54,475 nucleotides of DNA from an uncultured Hyphomicrobiales bacterium (GTDB lineage: Bacteria; Pseudomonadota; Alphaproteobacteria; Rhizobiales; Xanthobacteraceae): assembly GCA_903839845.1 (NCBI GenBank), contig CAIMEA010000147.1, positions 1 to 54,475 on the forward strand, read 5' to 3'. Under the pieces are notes generated by a model, which ran no database searches, was not told the DNA's origin, and saw only the letters and a program-made list of their open reading frames with translations. The first letter of the stretch is position 1, and the number at the start of each line of letters is the position of its first letter. A program made the position numbers and the translations under genes. Below are positions 24,414 through 33,599 of this stretch, one piece after another.

Positions 24414-25508
24414 GTGATCGGCTTTTTTGACCGCCTGTCCCGGCCCCTGATGCGGGCCCTCGACCCAGAGGACGCGCACGCCTTGACCCTGAAAGCATTG
24501 CGGTTTTTGCCGCGCTTCACACCGGAGCCGGACCCGCCGGAATTGCGGGTGCGGGCCTTCGGCCTGAATTTCCCCAATCCGGTCGGACTGGCCGCCGGCT
24601 TCGACAAGGACGCGGTGGCGCCCGACGCGCTGCTGCGGCTCGGCTTCGGTTTTGTCGAGATCGGTTCGATTACGCCGCGGCCGCAGGCCGGCAACCCGAA
24701 GCCGCGAATCTTTCGTCTGGTGGCCGACGAGGCGGTGATCAACCGGCTCGGCTTCAACAATGGCGGCGCGGCGCTGGCTTTGGCGCGGCTGGCCGCGCGC
24801 GCCAACGAGGGCGGCATTGTCGGCGTCAATATCGGCGCCAACCGCGATTCGGCCGACCGCGCCGAGGACTACGTCCGGCTGATCGAGACCTTCGCCGCCG
24901 TCGCCAGCTATTTCACCGTCAACGTGTCGTCGCCGAATACGCCGGGCCTGCGCGATCTGCAGCAGGCCGCCGCGCTGGACGATCTGCTCGGCCGGGTCAT
25001 CGACGCCCGCGACCGCGTCCGCCTGCGCGCCGGGCCGACGCCGGTGCTCTTGAAGATCGCGCCCGACCTGACCTTGGCCGACCTCGACGATGTCGTCGGC
25101 ATCGCCCGCAAGCATCGCGTCGATGGCATGATCGTTTCCAACACCACGATATCGCGCCCCGGTTCGCTGCGCGCACGCGAATTGGCGGGCGAGGCCGGCG
25201 GCCTGTCCGGGCGGCCGGTGTTCAAACTGTCGACGCGCATACTGGCGGAAACCTTCGTGCGCGCCGAGGGCCAGTTCCCGCTGATCGGCGTCGGCGGCAT
25301 CGATTCAAGCGCGACGGCGATCGCCAAGATCAAGGCCGGCGCCACTTTGCTGCAGCTCTACACCGGGCTGATCTATCATGGCATCGGGCTGGTGGCGGAA
25401 ATGAAAGCCGGCATATCGGCGGCGATCAAACGGGGCAATCGCGACTCGCTCGCCGCCATGGTCGGCACCGACGCTGCCGAAATCACCGCGGATAGCTGGC
25501 CGAGTTAA
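24414..25508 (+). CDS. pyrD: Dihydroorotate dehydrogenase (quinone), class 2
   Basis: The 364-residue membrane-associated flavoenzyme oxidises dihydroorotate to orotate in pyrimidine synthesis. The N-terminal amphipathic helix ('MIGFFDRLSRPLMRALDPE') marks the class 2, quinone-using type. FMN-domain motifs include 'NPVGLAAGFDKDA', 'IGSITPRPQAGNPKPR', 'NRLGFNNGG', the catalytic serine in 'NVSSPNTPGLRDLQ', and 'LIGVGGI'. The start is a GTG at 24414 with GGAG nine bases upstream. The usual companion, a DUF952 gene, is not visible next to it. Confidence 0.95.
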   Translation: MIGFFDRLSRPLMRALDPEDAHALTLKALRFLPRFTPEPDPPELRVRAFGLNFPNPVGLAAGFDKDAVAPDALLRLGFGFVEIGSITPRPQAGNPKPRIFRLVADEAVINRLGFNNGGAALALARLAARANEGGIVGVNIGANRDSADRAEDYVRLIETFAAVASYFTVNVSSPNTPGLRDLQQAAALDDLLGRVIDARDRVRLRAGPTPVLLKIAPDLTLADLDDVVGIARKHRVDGMIVSNTTISRPGSLRARELAGEAGGLSGRPVFKLSTRILAETFVRAEGQFPLIGVGGIDSSATAIAKIKAGATLLQLYTGLIYHGIGLVAEMKAGISAAIKRGNRDSLAAMVGTDAAEITADSWPS

Positions 25509-25511
25509 ATC

Positions 25512-26825
25512 TTAATTGAAGGGCCGCTTCGCCAGCGCCGGGTAACGCGCCGCCTGCAAAACGCCGCGGGCGATAAAGAACGCCAGGATGGCGATCCATA
25601 GTCCGGCATTGCCGAGCGGCAATGTTGCGCCCCACACCGCCAGATAAATCACGAACGACGCCAGCATCAGGTTGCGCATGTCACGCGCCCAGGTCGCGCC
25701 GATATAGACGCCGTCGAAGACGAACGCCATGACGCCGCAGACCGGCGTCAGAGCGGCGAGCCATAGATATTGATTGGCCACGCGCCGCACTTCGGCATTC
25801 GCCGTCATCAGTTCGATGAACGGCGCGCCGAACAGGAAGAACAGTGCGCTGGCGGCCGCGCCGAACACGAAGCCCCAGATGACGATGAGTTTCACGGCGC
25901 GGCCGAAGCCGTCGCGGTCGCGCGCGCCATAGGCGCGGCCGCACAATTGCTCGGCGGCATTGGCGAGGCCATCGAGAAAGAAAGCCCCGACCAGAGTGAA
26001 GTTGTGCAGCACCGCATTGGCGGCGAGCGCGACGTCGCCTGAGCGCGCGCCTTGCGCGGTGAAGAACAGATAGACCGCGATCAGCGCCGCGGTGCGGATC
26101 ATGATGTCGCGGTTGATCGCCAGAAGACGCATCAACTGGTCGCGGTCGAACAGCTTCGCCTGCCGCCAATCGAAACGCCCGCCGAGGACGCGCCAGGCCA
26201 TGCCCAGTCCGATCATCAGGCCGGTCGTCTCGGCGATGACGGACGCCAAAGCCGCGCCGGATATGCCCCAGTCGAGTTGCAACACCAGCAGCACCGTGAG
26301 CGCCATATTGATGACGTTGACGGCAATCTGGATCGACAAAGCCAGCATCGGCCGCGCCAGTCCGACCAGCCAGCCGAGCATGACGTAATTGCCGAGCGCG
26401 AAGGGCGCCGACCACAGCCGGATGAAGAAGTAATGTTCGGCGGCGCCGCGCACCGTGTCGCTGCCGCCGATGCTGCCGAAAATGAGCGCGGCCAGCGGCA
26501 CCTGCAGCGCGATCAGGCTAATGCCGATCGCCGCCGCCGTCATCAGCCCGCGCGTCAGCACCGCCAGGCGCTCGCTCGTGTCGCCGGCGCCATAGGCCTG
26601 CGCGGTCAGCGCGATCGTGCCCATGCGCAAAAAGGCGAACAGCCAGAACATGCAGTCGAAGACCAAAGCGGCCATCGCCACGCCGCCGAGCACGGCGGAA
26701 TCGCCGAGGCGGCCGATCGCCGCGGTGGCGACGACGCCGAGCAAAGGCGTCGTGACATTCGCCAGCATCGCCGGGCCGGCAATGGCGAAGACGCCGCGGT
26801 TGGTGACGGTAAAGGCGGGCGGCAA
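25512..26825 (-). CDS. MATE family efflux transporter
   Basis: The 437-residue inner-membrane antiporter has about twelve helices in two related halves ('GPAMLANVTTPLLGVVATA', 'NAVLHNFTLVGAFFLDGLANAAEQLCG'). The second phrase is characteristic of the DinF-like branch of MATE transporters. Substrates are probably cationic drugs or metabolites in exchange for sodium or protons. Translation probably starts at a TTG (26825) with GAGG six bases upstream. The gene ends 3 bp from the convergent pyrD stop. Confidence 0.9.
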   Translation of the reverse strand: MPPAFTVTNRGVFAIAGPAMLANVTTPLLGVVATAAIGRLGDSAVLGGVAMAALVFDCMFWLFAFLRMGTIALTAQAYGAGDTSERLAVLTRGLMTAAAIGISLIALQVPLAALIFGSIGGSDTVRGAAEHYFFIRLWSAPFALGNYVMLGWLVGLARPMLALSIQIAVNVINMALTVLLVLQLDWGISGAALASVIAETTGLMIGLGMAWRVLGGRFDWRQAKLFDRDQLMRLLAINRDIMIRTAALIAVYLFFTAQGARSGDVALAANAVLHNFTLVGAFFLDGLANAAEQLCGRAYGARDRDGFGRAVKLIVIWGFVFGAAASALFFLFGAPFIELMTANAEVRRVANQYLWLAALTPVCGVMAFVFDGVYIGATWARDMRNLMLASFVIYLAVWGATLPLGNAGLWIAILAFFIARGVLQAARYPALAKRPFN

Positions 26826-26838
26826 GATGCGCCTCGCG

Positions 26839-27147
26839 CTAGCGCCCTCTTGGCGCGTTGACGAGGCGCATGATCAGCCAGATCGGGATGACGATGACCG
26901 CGCCGAGCAGGAAGTAGCGCCACAGCCAGCGGAAGGCGTCGAAACCCATGTTCCAGATCGAACGCGCGAGGCGCTCAAGGCTGTGCAGGATATCAAACGG
27001 ATCGAGGCCGAGCACCGACAGGATGACGCCGACCAGGATCGACACCAGCAGCAGGCGGCCCAGCACCGCCAGCGGCGACCCGCCGAAAAACCGGGTGACG
27101 GGATCGGCTTTCACGGGTGGCTCCATCGGCTCAAGTTCGTTTGGCAT
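26839..27147 (-). CDS. DUF6460-type small membrane protein
   Basis: The 102-residue protein has two predicted membrane helices ('LGRLLLVSILVGVILSVLGL' and 'YFLLGAVIVIPIWLIMRLV') around a conserved amphipathic block 'SIWNMGFDAFRWLWRYFL'. I recognise it as the DUF6460 type found in Rhizobiales; the function is unknown. It lies 13 bp upstream of the MATE gene in the same direction and is probably co-transcribed with it. Confidence 0.8.
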   Translation of the reverse strand: MPNELEPMEPPVKADPVTRFFGGSPLAVLGRLLLVSILVGVILSVLGLDPFDILHSLERLARSIWNMGFDAFRWLWRYFLLGAVIVIPIWLIMRLVNAPRGR

Positions 27148-27178
27148 GGCAGTACCTGACGCAATGTTGCGGGCCGGG

Positions 27179-28825
27179 TCAAGCCGGGACTTTTTCGCCG
27201 CCCTTGTCGAGCATCTTCTCCAGCGTTTCCAGGCGGTCGGCGTCGCGGGGCGGCTTGTCCCAGCGCAGCCGGCTTATCCTCGGGAAACGCATGGCGACAC
27301 CGGACTTGTGCCGGGTCGAGCGTTGCAGGCCCTCGAAGGCCACTTCCAGCACCAGCCCGGCCTCGGCCTCGTGCGTCACTTCGCGCACCGGACCGAACTT
27401 GTTGACGGTGTTGCGGCGGACGAAGCGGTCGATCTCTTTCAGTTCGTCATCGGTAAAGCCGAAATAGGCCTTGCCGACCGGCACCAGTTGATCCTGGCCG
27501 TTCCAGACGCCGAAGGTGTAGTCGGAGTAAAACGACGAGCGCTTGCCGTGCCCGCGCTGCGCATACATCAGCACCGCGTCGATAACCATCGGGTCGCGCT
27601 TCCATTTCCACCACGGGCCTTTCGGCCGGCCCGGCAGATAGGCAGCGTCGCGGCGCTTGAGCATGACGCCTTCGACCGCCTCGGCATCGGGACCGGCGCC
27701 GCCTAGCGCCGGATCGGCGCGCGCCGCGATCAATTCCTTCCAGGTGTCGAACGGCACCAGTGGCGAAATATCGATGCGCGGATCGTTCAGTGTGGCGATG
27801 AAGTCTTCAAGCCGCGCGCGACGCTCGGCGAATGGCAGGTCGCGCAAATCGGCGCTGTCCTGCGACAGCAGATCGTAGGCGCGTAGATGGATGGGATACT
27901 CGGCGATGAGCTTCGCCGTCACCGTCTTGCGATTGAGCCGCTGCTGCAAGACGTTGAACGATTGCACGCGGCCGTCGCGCAGAATCAAGAGTTCGCCGTC
28001 GATCGCCGCGGGCAGGCGTAGCGACGGCAGCAGGTCGGGAAAGCTCTTGGAAATGTCCTCGCCGGTGCGCGAGTAGAGCCGCGTCACCGCGCCGCCCTTC
28101 TCATCCTTGCCGGAGACGGCCTGCACGCGGATGCCGTCCCACTTCCATTCCGCCATGAAGTCGGTGGCGTCGAGCGTGTCGAGATCGCCATCCTCGATCG
28201 CGTGCGCCAGCATGGCCGGCCGGAACGGCGCCGGATCGATATTGAGCGGTTTGTCGCCACGGCCTTCCAGCCAGGCGAATAGTTCGCGATAGGGCGGCGC
28301 AAGCCCCGGCCAGATAATCTCGACCTCGTCGGGCGTCTTGTCGCCGAGCGCGGCTGCCGCGGTTTTCGCCAGGCGCGCCGAGACGCCGATGCGCAGGCCG
28401 CCGGTGACCAGCTTGAGCAGGGCCCAGCGGCCGTTCTCGTCAAGCGCGTCGAGCCAGCGCGCCAGTTGCGCGGGAAGCTGCGTCTTGCCGAGCGTGGATA
28501 ATGTTTCGACGACGTCGGTGAGCGATGGCGTCTTGTTCGGGCGCGCTGCCGTATCGGCCGGCCACATCAGCGCCACCGTCTCCGACAGGTCGCCGACGTA
28601 ATCGTAGGACAGCGCGAACAGCGCCGGATCGACGCGTTCGGCAATGAGCGCGCGGATCATGCCCGCCTTGGCGTGCTTGAACGACAGCGCGCCGGTCAAC
28701 GCCGCCAGCGCGTAGCCGCGATCGGGGTCTTCGACCTTGCGCAGGTAGTCGGCGATCAGACGAATCTTGTTGTTGCGGCCGGGCTCATAGGCGAGGCGAT
28801 CGAGCAGTTCGGCGAAGCGGTTCAT
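27179..28825 (-). CDS. ATP-dependent DNA ligase of the helicase/exonuclease-associated type
   Basis: The 548-residue ligase seals nicks using ATP. The adenylated lysine is Lys228 in 'AEWKWDGIRVQ'. Other nucleotidyltransferase motifs are 'YSRTGEDISKSFPDL', 'IDGELLI' and 'EGVMLKRRDA', followed by an OB domain with 'WWKWKRDPMVIDAVLMY'. The N-terminal DNA-binding domain spans about residues 1-200. Linked genes are those of the TIGR04120-04123 set (ligase, helicase, exonuclease, phosphoesterase) studied in Pseudomonas putida. Its ATG overlaps the exonuclease stop codon (ATGA), showing translational coupling. Confidence 0.93.
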   Translation of the reverse strand: MNRFAELLDRLAYEPGRNNKIRLIADYLRKVEDPDRGYALAALTGALSFKHAKAGMIRALIAERVDPALFALSYDYVGDLSETVALMWPADTAARPNKTPSLTDVVETLSTLGKTQLPAQLARWLDALDENGRWALLKLVTGGLRIGVSARLAKTAAAALGDKTPDEVEIIWPGLAPPYRELFAWLEGRGDKPLNIDPAPFRPAMLAHAIEDGDLDTLDATDFMAEWKWDGIRVQAVSGKDEKGGAVTRLYSRTGEDISKSFPDLLPSLRLPAAIDGELLILRDGRVQSFNVLQQRLNRKTVTAKLIAEYPIHLRAYDLLSQDSADLRDLPFAERRARLEDFIATLNDPRIDISPLVPFDTWKELIAARADPALGGAGPDAEAVEGVMLKRRDAAYLPGRPKGPWWKWKRDPMVIDAVLMYAQRGHGKRSSFYSDYTFGVWNGQDQLVPVGKAYFGFTDDELKEIDRFVRRNTVNKFGPVREVTHEAEAGLVLEVAFEGLQRSTRHKSGVAMRFPRISRLRWDKPPRDADRLETLEKMLDKGGEKVPA

Positions 28826-29859
28826 GCTTCACCGTCCGCCGGCGCGGGGTTTTCGGTCTCTTCCTCATCACCATATCCGACAATATCGAGCGGCCGCGCC
28901 TTCAAGCCGCGCATATGCGCCCAGTGCACCAGCGCATCTTCCTGGCCGTGCGTCACCCACAGCTCCGAGCAGCCGGTGGCGGCAATGGTCGCGGTCAGGC
29001 CGTCCCAATCGGCGTGATCGGAAATCACCAGCGGCAACGACACCCCACGTTGTCTCGCGCGCGCCCGCACGCGCATCCAGCCCGACGCGAAAGCCGCGAC
29101 CGGATCGGGAAAGCGCCGCGACCACAGATCGGTCATCGCGCTCGGCGGACAGATGGTAATGGTGCCGGCCAGCTCGGACTTCTTGGCGCCCGCTACCCGC
29201 TCGACCGCGCCGAGATCGATGCCGCGGTTCTGGTAATAGGCGGTGATCTTCTCCATCGCGCCGTGCAGATAAATCGTCTTGTCGTAACCGGCCTGGCGCA
29301 GCATGGCGATGACGCGCTGCGCCTTGCCGAGCGAATAGGCGCCGACGAGATGCGCGCGCTCGGGAAACAGTTCGACCGAGCGCAACAGTTTGGCGATTTC
29401 GCCCGGTGCGTCGTGATGGCGGAATACCGGCAGCCCGAAGGTCGCTTCGGAAATAAAAACGTCGCACGGCACCAGTTCGAACGGCGCGCAGGTCGGGTCC
29501 GGCAAATCCTTGTAGTCGCCGGAAGCGACGATGCGCATGCCTTTGCGCTCGACCTTGATCTGGGCCGAGCCGAGCACATGCCCGGCCGGATGAAAGCTCA
29601 CCGCCGTATCGCCGAGCTTGATCGTCTCGCCGTAGCTCACGGCCTGCGTCGAGCCGGCGAAATCGTCGCCGTAGCGCAACCGCATGATGTCGAGCGTTTC
29701 CTGCGTCGCCAGAACCGCGCCATGCCCGGGCCGGGCGTGGTCGGAGTGGCCATGCGTGATCAGGGCCTTGTCGACCGGGCGGGTCGGATCGATATGAAAG
29801 CCGCCGGGCTTGCAACAAACACCCGACGGCGTCGGAACCAGGATATCTTCTGCGCGCAT
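28822..29859 (-). CDS. Ligase-associated metallo-beta-lactamase-fold exonuclease
   Basis: The 345-residue putative nuclease is of the beta-CASP/MBL type. The metal-binding motif is 'ITHGHSDHARPGH' near residue 40, with further histidines in 'PAGHVLGSAQI', 'ASGDYKD' and 'ISDHADWDGL'. The Pseudomonas homologue is a manganese-dependent DNA nuclease. I placed the start at the ATG at 29859; the frame stays open far upstream (to 30744) only because it is antisense to the methyltransferase. It forms an operon with the ligase. Confidence 0.92.
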   Translation of the reverse strand: MRAEDILVPTPSGVCCKPGGFHIDPTRPVDKALITHGHSDHARPGHGAVLATQETLDIMRLRYGDDFAGSTQAVSYGETIKLGDTAVSFHPAGHVLGSAQIKVERKGMRIVASGDYKDLPDPTCAPFELVPCDVFISEATFGLPVFRHHDAPGEIAKLLRSVELFPERAHLVGAYSLGKAQRVIAMLRQAGYDKTIYLHGAMEKITAYYQNRGIDLGAVERVAGAKKSELAGTITICPPSAMTDLWSRRFPDPVAAFASGWMRVRARARQRGVSLPLVISDHADWDGLTATIAATGCSELWVTHGQEDALVHWAHMRGLKARPLDIVGYGDEEETENPAPADGEA

Positions 29860-29913
29860 TGTGCTTAGATAGGGGCGAGGCCATCGAAGGTCGAGACGAC
29901 GAGGGCCAAGTCC

Positions 29914-30834
29914 ATGGATGCCATTTTTCTCACCTCCGGCGACGTCATCATCGATCGCCGCTTCGAGTGGGCGCGCGATCTGGAGGCCAAAGGCGACCTC
30001 GCCGGCGCCGCCGACCTGTTGACGCAGACGGTGGAACTCTGCCCGGGCTATGCCGCGGCCTGGTTCGCGCTCGGCCATCTGCGCGAGTGCCAGGGTGAAG
30101 CCGCCAGCGCCATCATCGCCTTTGAGCATGCCAAGGCGATCGACCCGGAAGACCGGCATGGCGCCAGCCTGCGGCTGACACGGCTCGGCGCGGCGCAAAG
30201 TGCGATGTCGGACGGTTATGTGCGCACTTTGTTCGACGGCTATGCGCTGACCTTCGACGCCGCGCTGCGCACCGGCCTTGGATACAAAGCGCCGGAACTC
30301 ATCCTCGAAGCGGTCCAGGCGGCGCGGCCGACGATGCAGTTTGGCGCGGCGCTCGATCTCGGTTGCGGCACCGGCCTCGGCGGCGCCGCGTTCCGGCCGT
30401 TCTGCCAAACGCTCACCGGCGTCGACCTGTCGCCCGCCATGGTGGCGCAGGCGCAGGGCAAAAATATTTACGACAGGCTGGAAACCGGCGAAGCCGTCTC
30501 CTTCCTGCGAACGGCGGCCGCCGACACCGCGCGCTACGATCTCGTCCTCGCCGCCGACGTCTTGATCTATATCCAGGACATCGCGGAACTCTTCGCTCAG
30601 TCGGCCCGGGTGCTGACGGCCGATGGATTGATCGCCTTCAGTGTCGAAACCCACGATGGCGAAGGCGTCCTTTTGCGCGACACCTTGCGCTACGCGCATG
30701 CGCCAGCACATGTGCGCGAGGCGATCGGCATCGCCGGTCTTCATCTCGTCAGCCTCGTGCCCGCCGCGGTTCGCAGCGAGAAAGGCGCGCCGGTGAGAGG
30801 GCTCGTTGGCGTGGCGCGGAAGAACAGAGACTGA
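29914..30834 (+). CDS. TPR-containing SAM-dependent methyltransferase
   Basis: The 306-residue protein has a short N-terminal TPR segment ('LAGAADLLTQTVELCPGYAAAWFALGHLRE', split at residue 33) and a class I methyltransferase domain. Motif I is 'ALDLGCGTGLGG' near residue 150 and a later acidic strand is 'DLVLAADVLIYI'. The substrate is unknown. It lies 54 bp from, and divergent to, the exonuclease, and only 3 bp upstream of the Lhr-type helicase, so it is probably the first gene of the helicase-phosphoesterase operon. Some related proteins are annotated as TPR-methyltransferases next to the same repair genes. Confidence 0.88.
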   Translation: MDAIFLTSGDVIIDRRFEWARDLEAKGDLAGAADLLTQTVELCPGYAAAWFALGHLRECQGEAASAIIAFEHAKAIDPEDRHGASLRLTRLGAAQSAMSDGYVRTLFDGYALTFDAALRTGLGYKAPELILEAVQAARPTMQFGAALDLGCGTGLGGAAFRPFCQTLTGVDLSPAMVAQAQGKNIYDRLETGEAVSFLRTAAADTARYDLVLAADVLIYIQDIAELFAQSARVLTADGLIAFSVETHDGEGVLLRDTLRYAHAPAHVREAIGIAGLHLVSLVPAAVRSEKGAPVRGLVGVARKNRD

Positions 30835-30837
30835 TCC

Positions 30838-33516
30838 TTGTCATTGTCCGATCGCATCGAAGCGCCGCCGCTCCTGCCCGATGTTTTCTCGCAATGGTTC
30901 GCCAGGCGTGGCTGGACGCCGCGCACGCATCAGCTGGAATTGCTGGCCAAGGCGAAAGCCGGGCGCTCGGCGCTGCTGATCGCGCCGACCGGCGGCGGCA
31001 AGACGTTGGCGGGGTTTTTGCCGACATTGGTCGAACTCAGCGAGAAGGCAACTCTTCACCTCTCGCCGCGTGCGGGGAGAGGTCGACCGAGCGAAGCTCG
31101 GTCGGATGAGGGGGCGTCGAAGGTTGAGAATGACGGCGAGGCCCCCTCATCCGGCGCAATCTCGCCACGCTCGATTGCGCCACCCTCTCCCCGCGCGCGG
31201 GGAGAAGGAAGAAGCAGCGGCATTCGCCGCGAGGGCGGCCTGCACACGCTTTATATATCACCATTGAAGGCGCTCGCCGTCGACATCGCGCGCAATCTGG
31301 AAATGCCGGTGCGCGAGATGAATTTGCCGATCCGGCTGGAGACGCGCACCGGCGACACGCCGGCCTCGAAGCGGCAGCGTCAGCGCCGCGATCCGCCCGA
31401 CATTTTGCTCACCACGCCGGAGCAACTGGCGCTGCTGCTGGCTTCCGCCGATGCGCCGTACATGTTCGGCTCGCTGCGCCGCGTCGTGCTCGACGAATTG
31501 CATTCGCTGGTCACGTCCAAACGCGGCGATCTGCTGTCGCTTGGCTTGGCGCGGCTGTTCAAGCTGGCGCCGGCGATGACGACGGTCGGCCTGTCCGCCA
31601 CCGTCGCCGAGCCGGACGAGTTATGCCGCTTTCTGGCGCCGCAGCCGCTCGATGGCGAAGCGAAGGCCGATCTGGTCATCGCGCATGCCGGCGCGCAGCC
31701 GATGGTGACCATGCTCGACACCAAAGAACGATTGCCTTGGGCCGGGCATTCGGCGCGGCATGCGCTGCACGAAATCTACGCGCTCATCAAGCAGCACAAG
31801 ACCACGTTGATTTTCGTCAACACCCGCAGCCAGGCCGAATTCACTTTCCAGTCGCTGTGGGGCATCAACGACGATAACCTCGCCATCGCGCTGCATCACG
31901 GTTCGCTCGATGTCGCGCAGCGCCGCAAGGTCGAGGACGCGATGAGCGCCGGCAAATTGCGCGCTGTTGTGTGTACCTCGTCGCTCGACCTCGGCGTCGA
32001 TTGGGGCGACGTCGATCTGGTCGTCAACATCGGCGCGCCGAAAGGTTCGTCGCGGTTGATGCAACGCGTCGGCCGTTCCAACCACCGCTACGACGAACCG
32101 TCGAAAGCGGTGCTGGTGCCGTCCAATCGCTTCGAGGTGCTGGAATGCCGCGCCGCCATCGACGCGGTGGCCGCCAACGCACAGGACACGCCGCCTTTGC
32201 GGCTAGGGGCGCTCGACGTGTTGTGCCAGCATATTCTCGGCCGCGCCGTCGGCGAGCCGTTTCTGTCTGATGAGTTGTTCGCCGAAGTGCGCTCCGCCGC
32301 GCCTTACGCGACGCTATTGCGTACCGATTTCGACGACGCCGTCGATTTCGTCGCCACCGGCGGCTACGCGCTGAAGGCCTATGAGCGCTTTGCCAAAATT
32401 CGTCAGACGAAGGATGGCAAATGGCGCGTCGCCCATCCACGCGTGGCTCAGCGCTATCGCATGAACATCGGCACCATCGTCGAAGCCGATATGCTTAAAG
32501 TGAGGCTCATGCGGTCACGCCGGGGCGGCGCTGCGATGATCCCGCGCGGCGGCCGCGTGCTCGGCCAGGTCGAGGAGTATTTCATCGAAGGCCTGACGCA
32601 GGGCGACACCTTCGTCTTCGCCGGCGAGATCTTGAAATATGAAGCTTTGGTCGAGAACGAAGTCTATGTCTCGCGTTCGACGGCGACCGATCCGAAAGTG
32701 CCGGCCTATGAGGGCGGCAAGTTCCCGCTGTCGACTTATCTGGCGGCGCGCGTGCGCGGCATTCTCGCCGATCCGAAAGCCTGGCGCGCGCTGCCGGATC
32801 AGGTGCGCGAATGGCTGGAGATCCAGGAGTGGCGTTCGCTGCTGCCGCCGGCCGGCGACCTCTTGGTCGAAACCTTCCCGCGCGGCAACAAGAATTATCT
32901 GGTCTGCTATCCATTCGAGGGCCGCCTCGCGCATCAGACGCTGGGCATGCTGCTGACGCGGCGGCTTGAGCGCGCCGGCATGAAGCCGCTCGGCTTCGTC
33001 GCCAATGAATACGCGCTGGCGGTGTGGGGCCTCAGCGACCTCGGCGCTTGCATGGCGCGCGGCGAACTCTCGCTCGGCGCGCTGTTCGCAGAGGACATGC
33101 TCGGCGACGATCTGGAAGAGTGGCTGGCCGAATCGGCTTTGATGAAGCGAACGTTTCGCAGTTGCGCGATCATCGCCGGCCTGATCGAGCGCCGGTTCCC
33201 GGGCGAGGAGAAATCCCGCCGTCAGGTCACTATGTCGACCGATCTCGTTTACGACGTGCTGCGCAAGCACCAGCCGGACCACATTCTATTGCGCGCGGCG
33301 CGCGCCGACGCCGCCACCGGCCTCCTCGACATCAAGCGGCTGGCTGAAATGCTCTCGCGCATCCAGGGCCGAATCGTCCATAAATCGCTCGATCGCGTGT
33401 CGCCGCTGGCGGTTCCGGTTATGCTGGAGATCGGCCGCGAGACGGTCTATGGCGAGGCGGCGGATACGTTGCTGGCGGAAGCCGCCGGCGAGTTAATTAA
33501 GGAAGCGATGCATTGA
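30838..33516 (+). CDS. Ligase-associated Lhr-type DEXH helicase with in-frame repeat insertion
   Basis: The 892-residue ATP-dependent 3'-5' DNA helicase is of the Lhr-Core type. Motif I is 'APTGGGKTLAGF' (about residues 49-60), the DEXH motif 'VVLDELHSLV' lies near 218, 'GLSATVAEPDEL' follows, and domain 2 shows 'VCTSSLDLGVDWGDVDLV' and 'QRVGRSNHRYDEP'. A winged-helix and Lhr-specific domain follow. Residues about 72-134 are unlike the family: they are Arg/Ser/Pro/Gly-rich and translated from a family B repeat that lies between motifs I and Ia without breaking the frame. Translation starts at a TTG just after the methyltransferase stop, suggesting coupling. Confidence 0.92.
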   Translation: MSLSDRIEAPPLLPDVFSQWFARRGWTPRTHQLELLAKAKAGRSALLIAPTGGGKTLAGFLPTLVELSEKATLHLSPRAGRGRPSEARSDEGASKVENDGEAPSSGAISPRSIAPPSPRARGEGRSSGIRREGGLHTLYISPLKALAVDIARNLEMPVREMNLPIRLETRTGDTPASKRQRQRRDPPDILLTTPEQLALLLASADAPYMFGSLRRVVLDELHSLVTSKRGDLLSLGLARLFKLAPAMTTVGLSATVAEPDELCRFLAPQPLDGEAKADLVIAHAGAQPMVTMLDTKERLPWAGHSARHALHEIYALIKQHKTTLIFVNTRSQAEFTFQSLWGINDDNLAIALHHGSLDVAQRRKVEDAMSAGKLRAVVCTSSLDLGVDWGDVDLVVNIGAPKGSSRLMQRVGRSNHRYDEPSKAVLVPSNRFEVLECRAAIDAVAANAQDTPPLRLGALDVLCQHILGRAVGEPFLSDELFAEVRSAAPYATLLRTDFDDAVDFVATGGYALKAYERFAKIRQTKDGKWRVAHPRVAQRYRMNIGTIVEADMLKVRLMRSRRGGAAMIPRGGRVLGQVEEYFIEGLTQGDTFVFAGEILKYEALVENEVYVSRSTATDPKVPAYEGGKFPLSTYLAARVRGILADPKAWRALPDQVREWLEIQEWRSLLPPAGDLLVETFPRGNKNYLVCYPFEGRLAHQTLGMLLTRRLERAGMKPLGFVANEYALAVWGLSDLGACMARGELSLGALFAEDMLGDDLEEWLAESALMKRTFRSCAIIAGLIERRFPGEEKSRRQVTMSTDLVYDVLRKHQPDHILLRAARADAATGLLDIKRLAEMLSRIQGRIVHKSLDRVSPLAVPVMLEIGRETVYGEAADTLLAEAAGELIKEAMH
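31055..31206. repeat. Palindromic repeat, family B, copy 2 (inside the helicase gene)
   Basis: The outer arms CCTCTCGCCGCG..GGGGAGAGG and CCCTCTCCCCGCG..GGGGAG match the other B copies. The middle holds GATGAGGGGGCG and its partner GCCCCCTCATC, plus a local hairpin GACCGAGCGAAGCTCGGTC. It is translated in frame as an Arg/Pro/Ser-rich segment that includes 'LSPRAGRGR'. Confidence 0.85.
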
Positions 33517-33527
33517 CGGCACTCCCC

Positions 33528-33590
33528 GCTCATTCCCGCGAAAGCGGAAATCCAGAAGAGACTGGGTCCCCGCCTTCGCGGGGACGAGCG
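33528..33590. repeat. Palindromic repeat, family A, copy 3
   Basis: CATTCCCGCGAAAGCGGAAA and GTCCCCGCCTTCGCGGGGAC form the two hairpins, with the ATCCAG arm between them. It lies between the helicase stop codon and the likely start of the phosphoesterase gene, within one operon. Confidence 0.85.
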
Positions 33591-33599
33591 GAACATTTT

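Noticed and set aside
29860-30744. N-terminal extension of the exonuclease
   Set aside because: The frame is open but antisense to the TPR-methyltransferase and gives unrelated low-complexity sequence; the conserved start 'MRAEDILVPTPSG' is at 29859.
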